A DNA stretch of 64,000 nucleotides from Tamlana sp038148895 (GCA_038148895.1 JBBVGQ010000001.1), one strand, 5' to 3'. Counted from the first letter of the stretch, positions 1 to 8,690 are shown. The notes: generated by a model not told the origin, from the sequence alone. Numbers and translations: made by a program.

Positions 1-174
1 ACGCTCAATGATTACTCTACTTACACTAGCTTTAGAAAGACGTACGTGAACGTATTTTCTAATCTTATCGTCTTCGGCAAGTTTGTCGCCATAATCGTCT
101 CCTCCGTACCAGTTAGATTCCCATCCTCTGATAATTCCTAAGCGATTTCCGATTGGATTTGTTTTTTGTCCCAT
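1..174 (-). CDS. rpsC: 30S ribosomal protein S3, N-terminal part (cut by window edge)
   Basis: Only the first 58 codons are present; the gene runs off the left edge. The translation opens MGQKTNPIGNRLGI and continues with a WxSNWY segment, the usual start of bacterial S3. S3 sits on the head of the small subunit at the mRNA entry channel. It starts 7 bp after the rplV stop, as expected for the S10 operon order rplV-rpsC. The ATG at 172-174 is the only sensible start. The RNA-binding KH domain lies beyond the window and cannot be checked. Confidence 0.95.
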   Translation of the reverse strand, partial: MGQKTNPIGNRLGIIRGWESNWYGGDDYGDKLAEDDKIRKYVHVRLSKASVSRVIIER

Positions 175-181
175 ACTCTTA

Positions 182-589
182 TTAAGCTTGTGTGTTATTG
201 TTTGCTCCAACCACTAATGTTACATGGTTTGAACGTTTTCTAATTCTGTGTGCACGACCTTGAGGTGCTGGACGCAATCTCTTTAACATAGATCCACCAT
301 CAACTCTAATCTCCTTTACAAATAATTCTGCAGATTCAACATCAGCATCCTCATTCTTTGCTTGCCAGTTAGCGATAGCTGATAATAACAACTTCTCTAA
401 ACGGCTAGATGCTTCTTTTTGGTTGAACTTTAAGATATTAAGTGCATTCTCCACCTTTTCACCTCTTACTAAATCGGCTACTAAGCGCATTTTTCTTGGT
501 GACGTAGGACAATTATTAAGTTTTGCAAAAGCAACTTCCTTCTTTGCTTCCTTAATAGCGTCTGCCATTTGTTTTTTACGACTTCCCAT
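182..589 (-). CDS. rplV: 50S ribosomal protein L22
   Basis: 135 residues, slightly longer than E. coli L22 (110) because of a lysine-rich N-terminal extension. The core shows NNCPTSPRKMRLVADLVRG near residues 25-43 and the C-terminal hook region with LKRLRPAPQGRAHRIRKR, which lines the peptide exit tunnel and is where macrolide-resistance changes occur; I see no deletion there. It lies 6 bp downstream of the rpsS stop and 7 bp upstream of rpsC. It is part of the S10 operon and needs no separate promoter. Confidence 0.97.
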   Translation of the reverse strand: MGSRKKQMADAIKEAKKEVAFAKLNNCPTSPRKMRLVADLVRGEKVENALNILKFNQKEASSRLEKLLLSAIANWQAKNEDADVESAELFVKEIRVDGGSMLKRLRPAPQGRAHRIRKRSNHVTLVVGANNNTQA

Positions 590-595
590 AGCTTA

Positions 596-874
596 CTACT
601 TTTTACCTTTATTTTTAGCACCTGCATGCCCACGGAATGAACGTGTTGGTGAAAATTCTCCTAATTTATGGCCCACCATGTTCTCAGTTACATAAACTGG
701 TACAAATTGACGGCCATTGTGTACTGCTATGGTTTGTCCAACAAAATCTGGAGTAATCATACTAGCACGAGACCAAGTTTTGATTACAGTTTTTTTGTTA
801 GCTTCAACATTTGCAGCCACTTTTTTCTCTAATTTATAATGAACGTAAGGTCCTTTTTTTAATGATCTTGCCAT
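596..874 (-). CDS. rpsS: 30S ribosomal protein S19
   Basis: 92 residues, the usual length. It begins MARSLKKGPYVHYKLEKK and contains the conserved TWSRASMITPDFVGQTIAVHNGRQFVPVYVTENMVGHKLGEF stretch (read in two parts). S19 binds 16S rRNA in the head together with S13. It is packed 3 bp after rplB and 6 bp before rplV, in standard S10 operon order. Confidence 0.97.
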   Translation of the reverse strand: MARSLKKGPYVHYKLEKKVAANVEANKKTVIKTWSRASMITPDFVGQTIAVHNGRQFVPVYVTENMVGHKLGEFSPTRSFRGHAGAKNKGKK

Positions 875-877
875 GTC

Positions 878-1705
878 TTATTTCTTTCTACGTTCTACAA
901 TATATTTATTACTTGCTTTTGTTTTAGAACGTGTTCTATAACCTTTAGCTGGTATACCGTTTCTAGATCTTGGGTGTCCTCCTGAAGCACGACCTTCACC
1001 ACCACCCATTGGGTGATCGATTGGGTTCATAACTACTGGTCTAGTTCTTGGACGTCTGCCCAACCATCTTGTTCTACCTGCTTTACCACTAACTTGTAAT
1101 TGGTGATCTGAGTTTGAAACCACACCAATGGTTGCCATACAAGTGGTTAACACCAAACGTGTTTCGCCTGAAGGCAATTTAATAGTGGCAAACTTACCAT
1201 CTCTTGCCATTAACTGAGCAAAAGCACCGGCACTACGTGCCATAACAGCACCTTGTCCTGGACGTAACTCAACACAAGAAATAATGGTTCCTAATGGAAT
1301 TTCACCTAAAGGCATAGCATTTCCAATTTCTGGAGCAATACCTTCTTTACCAGATACTACATTTTGCCCAACTTGCAATCCGTTTTGAGCAACGATGTAT
1401 CTTTTTTCACCATCTTGATAATTCAATAAAGCGATAAAAGCCGTTCTGTTTGGATCGTACTCAATTGTTTTAACCTCAGCAGGAATTCCTGCTTTGTCTC
1501 TTTTAAAATCGATAATACGATACTTCTTTTTATGACCACCACCAATGTAGCGCATGGTCATTTTTCCTTGACTGTTTCTACCACCAGACTTTTTGTTCGG
1601 AGCTAATAAACTTTTCTCCGGCTTATCAGTAGTTATGGCGTCAAATCCATTTACTACTCTAAAACGCTGTCCTGGTGTGATTGGTTTTAATTTTCTTACT
1701 GACAT
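878..1705 (-). CDS. rplB: 50S ribosomal protein L2
   Basis: 275 residues, normal length. The N-terminal OB fold and SH3-like domain are followed by the C-terminal GRTRWLGRRPRTRPVVMNP and DHPMGGGEGRASGGHPRS motifs, which hold the conserved histidine near residue 230 important for peptidyl transfer. L2 is a primary 23S rRNA binder at the peptidyl transferase centre. The gene lies between rplW (10 bp gap) and rpsS (3 bp gap). Confidence 0.98.
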   Translation of the reverse strand: MSVRKLKPITPGQRFRVVNGFDAITTDKPEKSLLAPNKKSGGRNSQGKMTMRYIGGGHKKKYRIIDFKRDKAGIPAEVKTIEYDPNRTAFIALLNYQDGEKRYIVAQNGLQVGQNVVSGKEGIAPEIGNAMPLGEIPLGTIISCVELRPGQGAVMARSAGAFAQLMARDGKFATIKLPSGETRLVLTTCMATIGVVSNSDHQLQVSGKAGRTRWLGRRPRTRPVVMNPIDHPMGGGEGRASGGHPRSRNGIPAKGYRTRSKTKASNKYIVERRKK

Positions 1706-1715
1706 TGTTGTCTAA

Positions 1716-2006
1716 TTACATGTTACTGTATAAATCAATCATTTCACCTTCCGCCAGTTGTACAATCGCTTTTTTAACAGCGTTTGTTTTACCATGTTGA
1801 ATACCTGTTTTTGTGTAACGGGTTCTTCTATCTGGACGGACATTTATAGTACGAACTTTTTCAACAGAAACACCATAAGCAGCCTCAACCGCTTTTTTGA
1901 TTTCTATCTTATTCGCCTTTGTATCAACCGCGAAAGTATAGCAGTTTCTTAACTCGCTATCTGCAGTCGCTTTTTCTGTGATTATAGGTTTAATTAAGAT
2001 ACTCAT
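1716..2006 (-). CDS. rplW: 50S ribosomal protein L23
   Basis: 96 residues. It begins MSILIKPIITEKATADSE and has the VEAAYGVSVEKVRTINVR segment typical of L23, which sits at the tunnel exit and docks trigger factor and SRP. It is spaced 7 bp from rplD and 10 bp from rplB, in co-directional operon order. Confidence 0.96.
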   Translation of the reverse strand: MSILIKPIITEKATADSELRNCYTFAVDTKANKIEIKKAVEAAYGVSVEKVRTINVRPDRRTRYTKTGIQHGKTNAVKKAIVQLAEGEMIDLYSNM

Positions 2007-2013
2007 CTGTTTC

Positions 2014-2643
2014 TTATTTACTTAAGTTTGATTCAATTCCTTCTAAAGCTCCTTCTAAAAGCACTACTTGATTAGCATTCATGATTTTATAAGTACTTAA
2101 TTCTGAAGTAGTTATAACCTCTGAGCTTTTTAAATTGCGCGATGACAAATATACGTTATTATTTGACCCACCCAACACAAACAGAGATTTTTTGTTTTCA
2201 AGCTCTAAAGCCTTTAAAACTGCTGTAAAGTTCTTTGTTTTTGGCGCATCAAAATTAAAGTCTTCTAAAACTGTAATTGATTGATCACCAGCTTTGATAC
2301 TTAATGCAGATCTACGTGCTAAACGCTTAAGGTTTTTGTTAAGTTTGAAGCTGTAATTTCTTGGTCTTGGACCGAACATACGCCCACCACCTTTAAATAC
2401 ACCAGACTTAATACTACCAGCTCTAGCTGTACCAGTTCCTTTTTGCTTTTTAATCTTACGAGTGCTTCCAGAAATCTCAGCTCTTTCTTTAGATTTGTGA
2501 GTTCCTTGACGTTGATTGGCCAAATATTGCTTAACATCTAAATACACAGCGTGATTATTAGGCTCAATAGCAAACACATCTTTAGAAAGGTCTGCCTTTC
2601 TACCTGTGTCTTTTCCGTTTATATCTAAAACTGCTACTTTCAT
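2014..2643 (-). CDS. rplD: 50S ribosomal protein L4
   Basis: 209 residues. The tunnel-lining loop is recognisable: STRKIKKQKGTGTARAGS followed by KGGGRMFGPRPRNYSFKLNK at about residues 60-105. In E. coli L4 is also the autogenous regulator of its operon; whether that holds here is unknown, but the odd spacer upstream of rplC makes the question relevant. Its start overlaps the rplC stop by one base (TAATG at 2643), implying translational coupling. Confidence 0.97.
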   Translation of the reverse strand: MKVAVLDINGKDTGRKADLSKDVFAIEPNNHAVYLDVKQYLANQRQGTHKSKERAEISGSTRKIKKQKGTGTARAGSIKSGVFKGGGRMFGPRPRNYSFKLNKNLKRLARRSALSIKAGDQSITVLEDFNFDAPKTKNFTAVLKALELENKKSLFVLGGSNNNVYLSSRNLKSSEVITTSELSTYKIMNANQVVLLEGALEGIESNLSK

Positions 2644-3260
2644 TACTTTCTAATAATTACATAAGAATTTTTGTGTCCAGGCACACAACCTTTAACAACA
2701 AGTAAGTTCTTTTCAGCAACTACTTTCAAAACTCTTAAATTTTCAACTTTAACCTTTTCTCCACCAGTTCTTCCGGCCATTTTCATGCCTTTAAACACTC
2801 TTGCAGGATAAGAAGCCGCACCAATAGAACCAGGGGCTCTTAAACGGTTGTGCTGACCGTGGGTAGCTTGACCTACACCACCAAAACCGTGACGTTTTAC
2901 AACACCTTGGAAACCTTTTCCTTTTGAAGTTCCGGAAATGTCAACAAACTCTCCTTCAATAAAATGTTCAACAGTGATTGCATCACCTAATTTGTACTCC
3001 TCCTCAAAACCTTTGAATTCAACAACTTTGCGTTTTACAGAAGTACCCGCTTTTTTGGCATGACCTAAGTCTGCTTTTGTAGCGCTTTTTTCTGTCGCGT
3101 CATCGAAACCAAGCTGAACAGCTTCGTAGCCATCAACTTCTTTAGTTCTGACTTGGGTAACGATACATGGTCCAGCTTCGATTACTGTACAAGGAATGTT
3201 TTTCCCGTTTTCATCGAAGATGCTGGTCATACCGATTTTCTTTCCAATTAACCCAGACAT
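2643..3260 (-). CDS. rplC: 50S ribosomal protein L3
   Basis: 205 residues. The N-terminus MSGLIGKKIGMTSIFDENG and the central GTSKGKGFQGVVKRHGFGG and THGQHNRLRAPGSIG motifs are diagnostic of L3, an early assembly protein near the peptidyl transferase centre. Unlike all other neighbours in this operon, which are separated by 0-21 bp, it is preceded by a 137-bp spacer with strong secondary structure (3261-3397). Its stop overlaps the rplD start. Confidence 0.97.
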   Translation of the reverse strand: MSGLIGKKIGMTSIFDENGKNIPCTVIEAGPCIVTQVRTKEVDGYEAVQLGFDDATEKSATKADLGHAKKAGTSVKRKVVEFKGFEEEYKLGDAITVEHFIEGEFVDISGTSKGKGFQGVVKRHGFGGVGQATHGQHNRLRAPGSIGAASYPARVFKGMKMAGRTGGEKVKVENLRVLKVVAEKNLLVVKGCVPGHKNSYVIIRK

Positions 3261-3288
3261 AATTATTAATTTAATTTATTACTTATTT

Positions 3289-3327
3289 AAAAAATTTCAG
3301 GGACAAAATACCTTTCGTCCCTGAAAT
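3289..3327 (-). terminator. Attenuator-like hairpin with U tract between rpsJ and rplC
   Basis: Perfect 11-bp inverted repeat: arms 3294-3304 and 3317-3327 (ATTTCAGGGAC / GTCCCTGAAAT on the transcript), 12-nt loop. In the transcribed direction the stem is followed directly by a run of six T (3294-3289). This is the shape of an intrinsic terminator, yet the rest of the ribosomal operon lies downstream, so partial termination, a regulated attenuator or a processing site is more likely. A second promoter for rplC downstream of it was not evident. Confidence 0.6.
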
Positions 3328-3397
3328 GTATTTTTCCGTTTTTCCCGCGACCGCATCGGTGGGACATGTTAACTTCGGCTTTTAACCGAAATTGAAA
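3328..3397 (-). promoter_or_regulatory. Structured leader upstream of the rplC hairpin
   Basis: Reading the transcript direction after the rpsJ stop there are two more small hairpins: TTCGG/CCGAA (3386-3390 with 3374-3378, 7-nt loop) and ACCG-ATG-CGGT at about 3351-3361 within a CCC...GGG pair. Together with the terminator-like stem this makes three stems in 137 nt of otherwise tightly packed operon. Ribosomal-protein leaders that bind an operon product are a known regulatory class; assignment to that class here is inference. Confidence 0.4.
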
Positions 3398-3703
3398 TTA
3401 TACCTTAATCTCTACTTCAACACCACTTGGTAATTCAAGCTTCATTAACGCATCAATGGTTTTTGATGACGAAGAGTAAATATCAAGTAAACGCTTGTAA
3501 GAGCTTAATTGAAATTGTTCTCTTGATTTCTTGTTTACGTGAGGTGAACGTAAAACAGTGAAAATTTTCTTGTTCGTTGGTAACGGAATTGGTCCTGTTA
3601 CAACGGCACCTGTACTCTTTACTGTTTTTACAATCTTATCAGCAGATTTATCTACCAAGTTGTGATCGTAAGATTTTAATTTTATTCTGATTTTTTGACT
3701 CAT
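3398..3703 (-). CDS. rpsJ: 30S ribosomal protein S10
   Basis: 101 residues, normal length. Conserved IRIKLKSYDHNLVDKSADKI near the start and GPIPLPTNKKIFTVLRSPHVNK in the middle identify S10 (also NusE, the partner of NusB/NusG in antitermination). It follows fusA by 11 bp and is separated from rplC by an unusual 137-bp structured spacer. The gene order fusA-rpsJ without tuf between them differs from E. coli. Confidence 0.97.
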   Translation of the reverse strand: MSQKIRIKLKSYDHNLVDKSADKIVKTVKSTGAVVTGPIPLPTNKKIFTVLRSPHVNKKSREQFQLSSYKRLLDIYSSSSKTIDALMKLELPSGVEVEIKV

Positions 3704-3714
3704 TTTCTTAGATT

Positions 3715-5841
3715 TTAAGCTTCAACACCTTTAGCTGCCTTAATCACTTCTTCAGATATATTTGAAGGTGTTTCAGCATAATGTGAAAATTCCATTGTTG
3801 ACGTTGCACGACCTGATGATAAGGTTCTTAATGTAGTTACATAACCAAACATTTCTGATAAAGGCACAGTAGCTTTTACAGTTTTTGCACCTGCTCTGTC
3901 ACCCATATCGCTTACTTGACCACGACGTCTGTTCAAATCTCCTACAATGTCACCCATGTTTTCTTCAGGAGTAATTACCTCAAGTTTCATAATAGGCTCC
4001 ATGATTACAGCTTTTGCAGCTTTTGCAGCAGCTTTAAATCCAAGTTTTGCAGCCAATTCGAATGATAATTGATCAGAATCCACATCATGGTAAGAACCAT
4101 CAGTCAATGTTACTTTCATCGCATCAACTTCATATCCTGCCAATGGACCATTAACCATAGCCATTTTAAATCCTTTTTCAATTGAAGGGATAAATTCTTT
4201 AGGAACGTTACCACCTTTAATTTCAGAAACGAATTCTAGACCAACTTTTCCTTCTTCAGCTGGCTCCAACGTAAATACAATGTCAGCGAACTTACCACGA
4301 CCACCAGATTGTTTTTTGTAAACTTCTCTGTGTTCAGCACGTTGTGTGATAGCTTCTTTGTACTCTACTTGTGGTTGACCTTGGTTAACTTCAACCTTAA
4401 ACTCACGTTTAAGACGGTCAACAATAATATCTAAGTGAAGCTCACCCATTCCAGAAATAATAGTCTGTCCTGAAGCTTCATCAGTTCTTACAGTAAATGT
4501 TGGGTCTTCTTCAGCCAATTTACCTAAAGCCATACCTAACTTATCAACATCAGCTTTAGTTTTAGGCTCAACAGCAATACCAATTACTGGATCAGGGAAA
4601 TTCATTGATTCAAGAACGATAGGATGTTTTTCATCAGACATGGTATCACCAGTCTTGATATCTTTAAATCCTACTGCTGCTCCAATATCTCCTGCTTCAA
4701 TAAATTCAATTGCATTTTGCTTGTTTGAATGCATTTGATAGATACGAGAGATACGCTCCTTTTTACCTGAACGGTTATTTAAGATGTAAGAACCAGCATC
4801 TAAACGACCAGAATAAGCACGGAAGAATGCCAAACGACCTACGAAAGGATCGGTAGCAATTTTAAACGCCAATGCAGAAAAAGGCGCATTTACATCTGGC
4901 TTACGTGTTTCTTCTTTTTCAGTTTCAGGGTTGATTCCCTTAATGTTGTCTCTATCTAAAGGAGAAGGCAAATAACGACATACAGCATCTAATAAAAATT
5001 GTACGCCTTTGTTTTTAAATGAAGAACCACAAATCATAGGAATGATTGCCATATCCATTACAGCAGCTCTAAGCGCAGCGTGCACTTCGTCTTCTGTAAT
5101 AGAATCTTCATCTTCCATGAATTTCTCTAATAAGTTCTCATCGTAAGTTGCTACTTCTTCAATAAGTAAAGCCCTGTATTTTTTAGCCTCAGCCTTTAAT
5201 TCATCTGGAATTTCAATAACATCAAAAGTTGCCCCTTGAGTTTCATCATGCCAAACGATAGCTCTGTTTTTTACTAAGTCAACAATACCTTTAAAATCTA
5301 TTTCGTCACCAATGTTCAAAACGATTGGTACCGCGTTAGATTTCAACATGTCTTTAACCTGTTGGCAAACTGCCATAAAGTTAGCGCCTTGACGGTCCAT
5401 TTTATTTACGAACCCAATACGTGGTACTTTATAGTTGTCTGCAAGTCTCCAGTTAGTTTCAGATTGTGGCTCAACACCATCAACCGCACTAAACAAGAAC
5501 ACTAAACCATCCAATACACGTAATGAACGGTTTACCTCAACAGTAAAATCAACGTGACCTGGAGTATCTATAATATTAAAGTGATAACCTTTGGTTTCAT
5601 CGGTAGGCTGACCATTTTTCAATGGGAACTGCCAAGTACAAGTTGTTGCAGCCGAAGTAATGGTAATACCTCTTTCCTGCTCTTGCTCCATCCAGTCCAT
5701 AGTAGCCGCACCATCGTGCACCTCACCTATTTTATGAGAAACTCCTGTATAATATAGTATACGCTCTGTTGTTGTTGTTTTACCAGCATCAATATGAGCC
5801 GCAATACCAATATTTCTTGTGAATTTTAAATCTCTTGCCAT
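3715..5841 (-). CDS. fusA: Translation elongation factor G
   Basis: 708 residues, typical for EF-G. The GTPase motifs are G1 AHIDAGKTTTTERIL near residues 16-30, G2 RGITITSAA, G3 DTPGHVDF and G4 NKMDR; domains II to V follow with the usual GMGELHLDIIVDRLKREF region. It drives ribosomal translocation. It is 6 bp downstream of rpsG and 11 bp upstream of rpsJ within the str operon. No duplicate or divergent copy is in the window. Confidence 0.98.
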   Translation of the reverse strand: MARDLKFTRNIGIAAHIDAGKTTTTERILYYTGVSHKIGEVHDGAATMDWMEQEQERGITITSAATTCTWQFPLKNGQPTDETKGYHFNIIDTPGHVDFTVEVNRSLRVLDGLVFLFSAVDGVEPQSETNWRLADNYKVPRIGFVNKMDRQGANFMAVCQQVKDMLKSNAVPIVLNIGDEIDFKGIVDLVKNRAIVWHDETQGATFDVIEIPDELKAEAKKYRALLIEEVATYDENLLEKFMEDEDSITEDEVHAALRAAVMDMAIIPMICGSSFKNKGVQFLLDAVCRYLPSPLDRDNIKGINPETEKEETRKPDVNAPFSALAFKIATDPFVGRLAFFRAYSGRLDAGSYILNNRSGKKERISRIYQMHSNKQNAIEFIEAGDIGAAVGFKDIKTGDTMSDEKHPIVLESMNFPDPVIGIAVEPKTKADVDKLGMALGKLAEEDPTFTVRTDEASGQTIISGMGELHLDIIVDRLKREFKVEVNQGQPQVEYKEAITQRAEHREVYKKQSGGRGKFADIVFTLEPAEEGKVGLEFVSEIKGGNVPKEFIPSIEKGFKMAMVNGPLAGYEVDAMKVTLTDGSYHDVDSDQLSFELAAKLGFKAAAKAAKAVIMEPIMKLEVITPEENMGDIVGDLNRRRGQVSDMGDRAGAKTVKATVPLSEMFGYVTTLRTLSSGRATSTMEFSHYAETPSNISEEVIKAAKGVEA

Positions 5842-5847
5842 TTCTTA

Positions 5848-6324
5848 TTAAAATCTAAAGTGTGAGAATGCTTTGTTAGCTTCCGCCATCTTGTGGGTGT
5901 CCACTCTTTTCTTAACCGCCGCTCCTTCTTCTTTAGCTGCTGCTAAAATTTCTGAAGCTAAACGCAAAGCCATAGATTTTTCATTTCTTTTACGTGAATA
6001 GCTGATTAGCCATTTCATTGCCGTAGATACCTTTCTGTCAGGACGAATTTGCATTGGAATTTGGAATGTTGCACCACCAACACGACGGCTACGTACTTCT
6101 ACGTGAGGCATCACGTTTGACAACGCATCTTTCCAAAGCTCTAAAGCTGTTTTTTCTTCGTCAGTTTTTTTCGAGTCTACAATGTCAATAGCATCATAGA
6201 ATACCTTAAAAGCGACAGACTTTTTTCCGTCCCACATCATCATGTTAACGAAACGAGTTACTAACTGGTCGTTAAAACGTGGATCTGGCAAAAGCGGTCT
6301 CTTTTTTGCTGCTCTTTTTCTCAT
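5848..6324 (-). CDS. rpsG: 30S ribosomal protein S7
   Basis: 158 residues. It begins MRKRAAKKRPLLPDPRF and shows VEVRSRRVGGATFQIP and the C-terminal KKRVDTHKMAEANKAFSHFRF, all diagnostic of S7, the primary assembly protein of the 30S head. It is 21 bp from rpsL and 6 bp from fusA, in str operon order. Confidence 0.97.
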   Translation of the reverse strand: MRKRAAKKRPLLPDPRFNDQLVTRFVNMMMWDGKKSVAFKVFYDAIDIVDSKKTDEEKTALELWKDALSNVMPHVEVRSRRVGGATFQIPMQIRPDRKVSTAMKWLISYSRKRNEKSMALRLASEILAAAKEEGAAVKKRVDTHKMAEANKAFSHFRF

Positions 6325-6345
6325 GTCTTCTTCTTAAAGTTTTAA

Positions 6346-6720
6346 TTACTTTTTAGGGCGTTTAGCACCATACTTAGATCTACGTTGTGTTCTACCGTTA
6401 ACACCTGCTGTGTCAAGGGCACCACGCACAATGTGGTATCTAACTCCTGGCAAATCCTTTACCCTTCCGCCTCTAACCAATACTATCGAGTGCTCTTGTA
6501 GATTGTGCCCCTCACCACCGATGTATGCGTTAACCTCGTTTCCGTTTGTTAAACGAACCCTAGCTACCTTACGCATTGCTGAGTTAGGTTTTTTAGGAGT
6601 TGTTGTGTAAACACGAGTACATACACCACGTCTTTGCGGACAAGAATCTAAAGCAGCCGATTTACTCTTCTTGGTTATTTTGGCTCTTCCTTTTCTTACT
6701 AATTGCGAAATTGTTGGCAT
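6346..6720 (-). CDS. rpsL: 30S ribosomal protein S12
   Basis: 124 residues when started at the ATG 6718-6720 (MPTISQLVRKGR), the normal S12 N-terminus; an upstream in-frame extension to 6765 would add 15 atypical residues and reach into the promoter, so I reject it. The streptomycin-relevant sites read TTTPKKPNSA and GGRVKDLPG, the wild-type susceptible lysines. It is the first gene of the str/S10 operon, preceded by a strong Bacteroidota promoter. Confidence 0.97.
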   Translation of the reverse strand: MPTISQLVRKGRAKITKKSKSAALDSCPQRRGVCTRVYTTTPKKPNSAMRKVARVRLTNGNEVNAYIGGEGHNLQEHSIVLVRGGRVKDLPGVRYHIVRGALDTAGVNGRTQRRSKYGAKRPKK

Positions 6721-6762
6721 AAATATTAATATAAATTTTATAATCCTCTTATTAGAGGGCTG

Positions 6763-6793
6763 CAAAGGTAGAAATTAAAATGAATAATTCAAA
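6763..6793 (-). promoter_or_regulatory. Promoter of the str/S10 operon
   Basis: On the minus strand a TTTG (6790-6793) and a TACCTTTG (6763-6770) are separated by exactly 19 nt, an ideal match to the Bacteroidota sigma-ABfr consensus TTTG-N19-TAnnTTTG. It lies about 42 bp before the rpsL ATG. The leader contains a small CCTCT-AATA-AGAGG hairpin (6745-6758) and is AT-rich with no Shine-Dalgarno sequence before the start. Confidence 0.75.
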
Positions 6794-6896
6794 TCCTAAT
6801 TAATTAATTTTCAAGTGAATTTGAAAATAATAATGTAGAGGATATTATTAGCATATATTTTCCGTTAGATTTACATCATTAAATCAACCCAATAAC

Positions 6897-8591
6897 GTGC
6901 AAAAAACGTCCTGTTTATACCTTATTATATATGTCCTTTTTTCTTTTAAAGGTTTTTGCCAAAATCTAACATTAAAAATTTTGGGTGAAACTGAAACTGA
7001 AACAAGGGTTGTGGATTCTTTGGGCTATTCAAAAAAACACGTTGATTTTAATTCCATTACTACTGAGGTTGAGCAGACCCAAAACACCCTTTATAAAATT
7101 GGTTATATTGAAAATAAGGTTAATGGAATTGAAAAAATAAATGACTCGACATTTCATGCCCAAATTGCTCTGAAAACAAAATCCGATACCATATATATAT
7201 ACTACAAAAATGAAGATGTTGAAAAAGCAGTTTTAAAGACGATATCAAACCATGTTTTTGATGAATATTTTGTTCTTGAATTTTCACAAATTGAAAACGC
7301 ATTGAATTTCATCAATTCTGAAATTTCAAAAAAAGGATTTCCTTTTTCAAAATTACAGCTGTCCAATATCACGGCCAAAAATGATAATACTTTGGATGCC
7401 GAATTAACTATTGAATCTTCAACACAGAAAAGAAACATCAATAATATTGTGATAAAGGGCTATCAAAAATTCCCAAAATCCTTTTTGAAACATTATTTAA
7501 AGGTCAAGTCTGGTCAAACATTTAATTTGGCAGCGATAAAAAAGAAAACCGAGCTGCTTGCAAATTTAAATTTTGCGAATGAAACAAAACCCCCAGAGGT
7601 TCTATTTTTGAAAGACTCGACGGAGCTTTATCTGTACCTTGAAAAATCGAGAAGCAACACCTTTGATGGGTTTTTGGGCTTTGGCACGAACGAAGAAACC
7701 AATCGGTTGGAATTTGACGGCTATTTAAACTTGAATTTGATAAATAATTTGAATTTTGGCGAATCGTTCAGGCTTTTATACAAAAGTGATGAAAACGACC
7801 AAAAAACATTTGAAGCGGATGCGTCATTGCCCTATTTATTCGATTCACCCATAGGAGTCGATTTACTGTTGAGGATATTTAAAAGAGATTCTTCCTTTAC
7901 AACGGTAAATCAATCTGCCAAAATCCATTACCAAATAAATGCACAACATAAAATATTCTCAGGTATTGTTGCTACAGAGTCAAACAATTTGCTATCAACA
8001 AACTCTTCATTAAGCATTGAGGACTATAAAACACAGTTTTTCACAACTGGATACCAATTCCAGAAGGCCCAACCCTACAATCTACTTTTCCGTGTAAAGT
8101 CAAGAATCGATTTGGAAACGGGATTTGGAAACCGGAAAACAGAAACAAATACGGAAAAGCAATCATTGTTCAGTGTTGACGCATCTAACATCTTCAATTT
8201 AAACCAAAAAAATAGCATTTTTATTAGAGCCAACGGTGCTAATTTGGTTTCGGGCAACTATTTTGAAAACGAACTGCTCAGGTTTGGAGGCATTAACTCT
8301 ATAAGAGGTTTCGAAGAAAACAGCCTGTTTGCATCACTTTTTGGTATTATTAATACGGAATACCGTTTTCAACTTAACAATGGCATTTACATTCACTCCA
8401 TATTTGATACGGGCTATTTTGAAAACAAAATAACAGACACCCAACAAAAACTTTTTGGATACGGGTTTGGTTTTGGAATCTTGACAAAATCAGGGCTTTT
8501 TAAATTAAATTATGCGAACGGTAAAAACGAGGATTCTGAGTTTAAACTGTCCAATTCTAAAGTTCATATCAGTTTGAAAGCCAGTTTTTAG
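6897..8591 (+). CDS. Omp85/BamA-type outer-membrane protein with POTRA-like region
   Basis: 564 residues from a GTG start; the first about 21 residues form a signal peptide ending ...KGFCQ. Residues about 30-260 look like two or three POTRA-like segments (NNIVIKGYQKFPKSFLKHYL with LKVKSGQTF). The rest alternates as beta strands and contains GGINSIRGF (464-472), the Omp85 loop-6 (V/I)RGF motif, ending in a C-terminal Phe typical of barrel proteins. It is shorter than BamA (about 800), so a TamA-like or specialised paralogue is likelier than BamA itself. It stands alone, divergent from the ribosomal operon. Confidence 0.7.
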   Translation: MQKTSCLYLIIYVLFSFKGFCQNLTLKILGETETETRVVDSLGYSKKHVDFNSITTEVEQTQNTLYKIGYIENKVNGIEKINDSTFHAQIALKTKSDTIYIYYKNEDVEKAVLKTISNHVFDEYFVLEFSQIENALNFINSEISKKGFPFSKLQLSNITAKNDNTLDAELTIESSTQKRNINNIVIKGYQKFPKSFLKHYLKVKSGQTFNLAAIKKKTELLANLNFANETKPPEVLFLKDSTELYLYLEKSRSNTFDGFLGFGTNEETNRLEFDGYLNLNLINNLNFGESFRLLYKSDENDQKTFEADASLPYLFDSPIGVDLLLRIFKRDSSFTTVNQSAKIHYQINAQHKIFSGIVATESNNLLSTNSSLSIEDYKTQFFTTGYQFQKAQPYNLLFRVKSRIDLETGFGNRKTETNTEKQSLFSVDASNIFNLNQKNSIFIRANGANLVSGNYFENELLRFGGINSIRGFEENSLFASLFGIINTEYRFQLNNGIYIHSIFDTGYFENKITDTQQKLFGYGFGFGILTKSGLFKLNYANGKNEDSEFKLSNSKVHISLKASF

Positions 8592-8672
8592 AATTTATTC
8601 CCTTTTTTTTAGGCTGAAGACTTTATTTTTTTTTGAAACCGAAAATCATTATAAATTCAAGCAAGTCAAAAC

Positions 8673-8690
8673 AATTATGCATGCATAATT
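8673..8690. promoter_or_regulatory. 18-bp perfect palindrome upstream of the susC operon
   Basis: AATTATGCATGCATAATT is a perfect palindrome about 190 bp before the SusC start. It is overlapped by a second inverted repeat with 10-bp arms at 8641-8650 and 8692-8701 (GAAAATCATT / AATGATTTTC). The 287-bp gap 8592-8878 holds no gene I can support. A dimeric repressor operator or cruciform-type terminator for the preceding gene are both possible. Confidence 0.4.

Noticed and set aside
6346..6720. Streptomycin-resistance change in S12
   Set aside because: The lysines in PKKPNSA and GRVKDLPG are the wild-type residues.
6721..6765. N-terminal extension of rpsL
   Set aside because: It would run through the leader hairpin to the -7 promoter element; S12 starts at MPTISQLVRKGR.
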